A program made the translations under genes and the position numbers. This document shows, in pieces, positions 57,901 through 64,000 of a DNA stretch of 64,000 nt. Every line of letters begins with the position of its first letter. Position 1 is the stretch's first letter. The DNA is from Coprinus comatus (lineage: Eukaryota > Basidiomycota > Agaricomycetes > Agaricales > Agaricaceae). Under the pieces are notes generated by a model, which ran no database searches, had not been told where the DNA came from, and saw nothing but the letters and a program-made list of their open reading frames with translations. The DNA lies in the NCBI GenBank assembly GCA_034638255.1, contig JAWPGT010000038.1, positions 1 through 64,000 on the forward strand. The letters run 5' to 3'.

Positions 57901-60900
57901 ATGAATAGATTATGGCTTGAAAAAAAAAATGTCCAATATGCAAATGGAGCGTCTGAGACTGTCTTTGAAGTAAACCGTACGTTTAATATTCTATTAAATT
58001 GCTTTAATATTTTAAACTAAAATGTATTATTAGCAAAGCCACGTCAACGTGGCCATCCCCCAAAAAGTATAGCAATCACTAAACAACAAGATTTACATGG
58101 ACCACCAAATATTCTATCCAAGGCTTCTACTAGCGCAACTATGGAGCCACTCCCTACTTCGGTCTCTATCACACCCATCCTTGATACCGGGAATCTCAAT
58201 CCATTTATCGTTACACCTTTACCTTCAATTCATGATTCTACTCTAACATTCTTAGTAACAAATGACAATCTCTCTCAATCACCAATACTACCATCATCTC
58301 TGATTAAGAATCACATCGAGAATGAGCAACAAACTTCTAATTCATTCCTACCATATCCACCAGCAACTCCTCAATCACGTATCCATGCTCGTCGTCTCTC
58401 TTATACCCCTACTCAAGTTCAAGTAGTTATTAAAAAGGTAACCCAAGTTGCAAAAGATATCCAATCTTTTTTTGTAGAACAAGAAGGTTATCGGAAATGT
58501 CAATATTGCATGTAAGTCTTATTGTATATATTAAAAATGACTTTTTCTTACTAATATTATTTTTAGACAATCACATACTAACGATCCATCAACTACACCA
58601 CCAGATAGTTATCAGAAATCAAGTAGCACCAGTACTCTCCAGCGACATCTCTACACCCACCATCTAGCCGTTTGGGTTGCTGATTGTAACCGATTACAAA
58701 TCAAAATTACATCAAAGGATGAAAAACTTCGCGCTGGATTACGAAGGCTTAAAGAAAGTAAAGAAATTCAATATAACCATAATGAACAGCATGAACTACC
58801 TACTACACATCAACCATACACTCACGAGGGGTTTTTGAATAATTTGATTACATGGATTATTTCTGATGATCAAGTATGTTTTTTTTTTACATTATTATAT
58901 TGTAATTTTGCTAAGAAAAGTTCTTAGTCACTCAATATCATTGACAATCCCCAGTTTCGGTCTCTCTTGTTTATGTTACGACCTGAACTTCAAAATCACC
59001 TTCCTCACCGAACTAAACTTCGCTCACAGATTATTCAAATCTGGCATCAACATATAGTACATTTAAGTGGCAAAATGAAAGTAAGTTGTCGTATAATACT
59101 GTATTATTTCCTTATTAAATATACTATAATAATAGAAAGCCTTAGGGAAAATTTCGTTTACATCAGACTGTTGGACAGATACAAATCTCTCACCTTTTAT
59201 TGCAATTACTGCCCATTGGATTGAGTCTTATGTCAAGAATACTCAACATGGTCCAGAATTTGTTTTATCACTCCGTACTGAGCTTATTGCTTTTCATCGA
59301 GTTCCTCAACGACATACAGGTGAACATCTTGCAGCTGTTTTCCTTAATATTCTCAATCATTATTGTAACGACAAAGTAAGATCCTACTATTAAAGAAATA
59401 TAATAAGACTCTAACTTTTATATAGATTGGCTGGATTACACTTGATAATGCAAGTAATAACAATACTATGGTCGAATCACTTTCCCATCTTCTCGCTACT
59501 CAAAATATATTATTCTCGCCTGAAGAGCAACGTATTAGGTATTTTCTGGTATAATATATATATCTCTATTTACTAATGTATATCACTCATTTAGATGTTT
59601 CCCACATATTGTGAATATTGCATGTCAAGCAGTTATTACTGCTTTGGCCAATGATGAATTAGTAGTAGTATCTGAAAATCAAACTGAACGTGATCTCATT
59701 GGATTATTACACTCATTGGTTAATCATGTTTGTGTTTTTCTATTATAATAATTGGAATTCAACTTATTTATATTATAAAAAGATTCGAGCATCATCACTT
59801 CGTCGGGAACACTTCAATAAAGTTCAATGTATACTAGGTATTACACATGTACTTCAGCTCCTACGTGACGTTCCAACTCAGTGGTCATCTACACATCTTA
59901 TGATTAGTCAAGCACTAGAACTTCGACAGGTATGTTTTTAAGTAATCTTATTCTAATAAACTCTTACCTATTTACAATTATAGGCTATAGATATATTCCT
60001 TTTACAACATCCAGAACTTGTAAAATATACAATTTATCAAAATGAATGGATTATTCTTGAGCAAGTATCAAAAATTCTTTCAGTACGTAAATTTCTATAT
60101 TATTAATAATCATATTAATAGTATATTTTTGAATAGATTCCTCATGCTTTCCAGCAGAAATTATCTGCTGAAAAAACACCAACATTGTGTGAAGCACTAC
60201 CATCATTTCAACGGATGATTTTAGCATGGGAAAGATGTCAAGAGGATCTACCACATTTTTCGACTATAATCAATGCTGGACTAATAAAACTAAAGGATTA
60301 TTACAATCGTGCTCTAAATGTTCCAGCATATCAGCTAGCAATATGTATGTTTTCATATTCAATTCTAAACTTAATATTAACATGATTATTATTATTTTAG
60401 TCTTACATCCACTACGAAAACTTGCATGGTTTAAGGAGTATATGCCAACAAAAGTTTATGAAGTAAAAGAAATGTTTATTAATCAAGTAAGCTATTTATA
60501 GAATTTACAAGAATTACTTTTAACTGAGTATTTGACTAGCTGCGATGTCATCAACAATTAAACCATCCACGAACACCTGGCCAAAATATTACCAGACCTC
60601 AAGCTATTGCTAATATCAGCTGGGCTGATGGTGTACTTGGCTCTGATGACTATCGTTTCAATAATCCAGTTGCAGATAGCCTAGAGGCAGAAGTAGATCT
60701 ATACTTTAGGGATCCACAACCAATGATGTACACCAACATGATATCATATTGGCAAGTATGTGTTCTTTATTCTCACCATAATATTATATGATTCTAAGCA
60801 AATTATAGGACAATCAATTTCGCTTTCCAACTCTCTTTCGACTAGCAATGGATATATTACCAATTCAAGGTTCAGCAGTTCCATGTGAGCGAGTTTTCTC

Positions 60901-61150
60901 AAGCGGAAAAGAAACCATGGCTCTGTGACGTAATCGCATCAAAGGAGACTTAATGGAAGCACTTCAGATGTTAAAGTTTTCTATGAAACATGGTCCAAAG
61001 CTAGATTTTACTGCTGGTACTGGACGAGATGAAGAGATTCATGAACTTGAGTTGGAAGAATTGGAGGAGTTATATAATCCCCAGGATATTTTTTCGTTCA
61101 TGGAATCACTAATAATGTCAGAAGATGAGGAAGATACTCAAGAGCTTTGA
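57901..61150 (+). pseudogene. hAT transposase with a single in-frame TGA
   Basis: Start ATG 57901 (MNRLWLEKKNVQYANGASET), stop 61148-61150, about eleven exons. A BED-type zinc finger (CQYCMQSHTND ... STLQRHLYTHH) is followed by the RNase-H-like catalytic core (ISFTSDCWTDTNLSPFIAIT, IGWITLDNASNNNTMVESL, IRCFPHIVNIACQAV, RDVPTQWSSTHLMI) and the C-terminal hAT dimerisation region (FRFPTLFRLAMDILPIQGSA, VPCERVFSSGKETMAL, then TGA at 60926-60928, then RNRIKGDLMEALQMLKFS). The stop is where Arg is expected (CGA to TGA). Otherwise the frame is intact, including an acidic tail, so the copy is one transition away from a complete protein. Confidence 0.88.
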
Positions 61151-61352
61151 GCATGCTATACCAGTTAAACATATATTTATTGTACTGTTTTGTTTTTTGT
61201 TTTTTCTTCTCAGAAATATATAAAAGGATATTATTTATGTAATAATAACGGTTCAATGTGGTCCCGAGTCACTTAGGGTCTAATGGTTTAGTAAGTTGAT
61301 CAAGACGGGACCAAACGGGACCAAACCGAGTTGCGACAACACTAGCTAGGGA

Positions 61353-62029
61353 TTTCATAACTTGATTAAGTACATAAACCGGTTCATTTTTTCTCTAGTT
61401 TCGTTTTTCCACTCTCTCTCCTTTAATAACGGATGGAAGCGGAGTTGGATTTTTTGAATGTATGCGTGGGTGTGTAGATTTGGTATGCTTATATACATAG
61501 TATGTATGAGATAATATTGACAAAGAGTTCTACGAGTTTTGAATTTGTGTAGGCGGCGTTATTTTCTATTTATAGATTTTGCACAGCCCTTGTTACTAGT
61601 TAGACGGGTATTAATTCCGGATTACTTACGGGTAGACACACACTTATCGATTCTTCTGTGTTTGAATACAATCAACGAGTAATACTGAACGCCAAACGAG
61701 TCATTCGAGCTCATTACATATCAATTTCTAGTCACCATTTAACATCTTTTACGAGCCCAGATAGACCCGAGAAAAGGACAGACACCCGGTATATGACCTT
61801 TGAATATTGAACATCTAGAGGGGATGACTGAGTTATAGATACCAGAATAGTTCTTTTATGGGAAAGGTAGACCAATGGGAAGTAGTGAAATCGTAGGGAA
61901 TCTTGCTTTCACAAAACATCAGTCCCTTCAATGACCGCTTTTTTCCTTTTTACCAGCGGCATCATAGGGTACACGTTAGGTGTATACTATGGATGATCCG
62001 ATGTGTGCATACCGATCTTCGGGAAAAGC
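61353..62029. other. Intergenic region right of the hAT element
   Basis: Original upstream DNA of the surface-protein gene. No gene, RNA or repeat supported. Confidence 0.4.
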
Positions 62030-62440
62030 CCTTAACGCAATATTAGCCAATACAGGATTAAGTTCTGCGTAATGATCCATTCTCCATAATTCACTATCCC
62101 TCGTAAAAGTCCAACAAAGGAATAATGGACAAGACATATGCCTGTCTGTATGGCGCATAATTGACAACTTTAAGGGAAATATGGGCTATGTTTGAGCATG
62201 CACTCAAGCTGGCAAGTATACCAAAGTAGAGGAAGCTACAACTAATCTTATTGATCTTGGTATGGTGAAAGTTTTTTACAAACCATAGACATAGAAACAA
62301 ACGATTGGTCGGACTAGGACACACGATTGCTAATGAGGGATCAGGAGCTCACAAACTCTCCTAATTTCTTCGGAGCAGCGTGATGGCGTATAATTGATAA
62401 ATTCAATGAGGATTTGAGGGAAATATGGGCTAGGCGTGAT
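62030..62440 (+). pseudogene. Two relics related to the broken gene at 29.6-30.6 kb
   Basis: 62030-62205 contains KALNAILANTG, two stops, and LSVWRIIDNFKGN; it aligns with FNVILTNTADYV ... RPVWRLIDNFNEK at 30420-30610, including flanking non-coding similarity (AATTCACYATYCCTCG). 62385-62440 reads WRIIDKFNEDLREIWARRDL. All are too short and broken to act. Confidence 0.5.
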
Positions 62441-62725
62441 TTATAATAAACTAAGTTGATTCCTCACTCTAGGATTAATGACGAATACATACTCGAGTAC
62501 ACTTCCTCTGGAAATTTTCATATATATATCACCAAGGAAGGCTGTCGGAGTTACTAGTAGGTCGCTCACCGGAGCTTGTCAGGTAGTAAGTGAAACAGGA
62601 TTGAAATTAATGTTAAATGTTAAAGTAGAAGTAGCCCCTATTTTGGAAAAGGATGACGGTGTGTTTTGATATGTTTGTATGCAAAGCTCTACACTGTAAC
62701 CTCCTCCATACCAGACTCTGCAGGC
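62441..62725. promoter_or_regulatory. Probable promoter region of the MON2 gene
   Basis: 285 bp between the relics and the MON2 start. No defined element recognised. Confidence 0.3.
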
Positions 62726-64000
62726 ATGAGTTCTCTATCGTTTCTGGTGACTGAGCTCCAGGTAAGCGTGGAATATCAGAGTGTAAACGTATATGCTGAT
62801 AATGGGTAGTCACTTGCCAGTGAAACCCGTCGAAAGTATCCTGAAGTTCGCGAGGTTGGATCATTGGTTTACGGTCGTATGGGCTGCAGCTGATTATTAC
62901 ACAAGGCTGCGGAGAAATCGCTGGCGATTCTGAGGGCTTCACCTGAACAAGCGACTAGTCTTGCTACAGGTGCGTTGTAATGATTATAGTTATATTACAA
63001 GTCATATTGACAACGTAAACCATTTCACCCCTTAATTCCTTTGCAGATGGCCCACAATCCGATGACTTATTGCGTCCAGTTTTTATGGGATGTGCTACAA
63101 AAAACGCAAAGGTCGTTGCGATCTCGCTTGGTTCTCTCCAACGCCTCATTTCACTTAGAGCCGTTCCTCAATCTGCTGTTCCGCATATCGTCACAACCAT
63201 GTCAGATGCTATGTCCCAGGGCGTAGATATCCAACTTCGCATTCTACAAACTCTTGTTTCTCTCATTCCAAACTTCCCTCATATCCACGGCGAACTCCTT
63301 GGCCAGGTATGTTCTTCAACTCTTCATGGCGAGGTTGAATTCGACGTGTTTTTTTCTATAGGCATTACTTCTATGCTTCAAGTTGCAAGAGTCGAGGATT
63401 GCTGTTGTCTCTTCTACTGCAGCTGCAACTCTTCGTCAATTAGTTATGTTTGTAATGGATAAGATGGTTTCGGAAGATCGAATCGAGGATCTGGACACGA
63501 AGGGTTTCATTCAAGTTCAATTACCAGATGGTTCAACAAAATCATTAGGACCTTCAGCTCATGACGCGTATTCTGTCTTTGAAGATCTGTGTCTTCTTGC
63601 GAATGGAGAAAAACCTCATTTTCTTCGTCTAGAGTTTCTGCACAAAACTTTTGCTTTGGAATTGGTAGAAAGTGTGTTGGCCAATTATCATGTTCTCTTT
63701 CGCAAAGTAAGCTTTTTTTTTTTTCAATTATGTATTAATAGTTTAACTTATTTATTCTCATGGTCTAGCGACATGAACTTGTTCTACTTCTTCAACATCA
63801 CCTATGCCCTCTTCTTCTCAAATCCCTCTCAGATCGACCTCTATTCCCACTCATGCTTCGTTGCACTCGTGTAATTTTCTTGCTCCTAAAACAATTCTCT
63901 TTTGAATTGATCACGGAAGCGGAGGTGTTCCTAATGCTCCTCATACGAATCATTTCCGAGGAAGACCCAGAATTGTCTCACTCGTCACCTAGACCTTCAT
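62726..64000 (+). CDS. MON2: MON2-like endosomal trafficking protein, N-terminal part
   Basis: ATG 62726 (MSSLSFLVTELQ) | SLASETRRKYPEVRE (from 62810) | AAEKSLAILRASPEQATSLA | DGPQSDDLLRPVFMGCATKN, KVVAISLGSLQRLISLRAVP, LRILQTLVSLIPNFPHIHGE | ALLLCFKLQESRIAVVSSTA, AATLRQLVMFVMDK, EDLCLLANGEKPHFLRLEFL, LELVESVLANYHVLFRK | RHELVLLLQHHLCPLLLKSL, LFPLMLRCTRVIFLLLKQFS, ending in the frame at 64000. This is the conserved N-terminal HEAT-type region shared by MON2 and BIG/Sec7 proteins. Mon2 is a large Golgi/endosome scaffold that works with Dop1 in recycling. The gene continues beyond the window; six introns are seen. Confidence 0.9.

Larger units (their letters stand above)
56557..61344 (+). mobile_element. 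hAT-superfamily DNA transposon with 8-bp target duplication
   Basis: 4788 bp between exact 8-bp duplications GCTAGGGA (56549-56556 and 61345-61352). Terminal inverted repeats: TAGTGTTGCCG at the left and its imperfect inverse CGACAACACTA at the right, with further homologous sub-terminal GGTTTGG/GGGACC motifs. It encodes one transposase on the plus strand and carries a solo LTR at 56991-57337. The perfect duplication indicates a fairly recent insertion into host intergenic DNA. Confidence 0.93.

Noticed and set aside
1..64000. CRISPR array, rRNA or tRNA genes
   Set aside because: No regularly spaced identical short repeats, no rRNA motifs and no cloverleaf with A/B boxes recognised by eye; the GGTTATGGGCCCC sites are primer sites after LTRs.

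Overview
The window is nuclear DNA of a filamentous or dimorphic basidiomycete. Host genes are split by many 50-100 nt introns with GT(A/G)NGT donors and CTRAY branch points. Basidiomycete-type DUF6534 and DUF6533-like membrane proteins occur beside typical fungal genes (ATL, DENND11/Anr2-like, MON2, prefoldin 5, a DUF300 transporter). An Agaricomycotina genome, possibly tremellomycete, fits best; this is inferred from gene style only.

Bases 1-1100 hold a decayed tandem array of about seven 158-172 bp units, each built like one exon plus one intron. Bases 1571-24484 are a stack of nested retrotransposons. A minus-strand Ty1/copia element (C) is split by a minus-strand chromodomain Ty3/gypsy element (D, 2609-8360) and by a plus-strand copia element (A, 10602-24195, target duplication GTAGC). 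A is itself split by a second copia element (B, 14153-20464) and by two solo LTRs. D carries an inverted solo LTR of its own family and is cut at its 3' end by a fragment of an A-type element (1571-2608). Nearly all disabling stops are TGA at positions where the family has arginine, the pattern expected from CGA to TGA deamination at CpG. Bases 24484-32280 are decayed sequence: a leader of C with intron-containing and intronless copies side by side, gypsy/LTR remnants, and a coherent but broken gene of unknown family (29648-30655) with relics near 62.1-62.4 kb.

From 32.3 kb the region is host-like. In order: DUF6534 membrane protein (+), ATL-type alkyltransferase-like protein (+), DUF300/Ost-alpha transporter (-), a small unknown ORF (+), a 21-exon RWD-PARP-UBC fusion (+), an ankyrin protein (+), a 7-TM DUF6533-like protein (+), a HAMP-only relative of group III histidine kinases (+), a DENND11/Anr2-like protein (-), prefoldin subunit 5 (+, divergent), a small coiled-coil protein (-), a GPI-type surface protein (-), a 4.8-kb hAT transposon with exact 8-bp target duplication that landed upstream of that surface-protein gene, and the 5' part of a MON2 gene (+) running off the window.

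The host genes do not form a pathway. The PARP-UBC fusion links ADP-ribosylation with ubiquitin conjugation, ATL acts in alkyl-lesion repair, DENND11/Anr2 and MON2 belong to membrane-traffic families, and prefoldin 5 acts in tubulin/actin folding.
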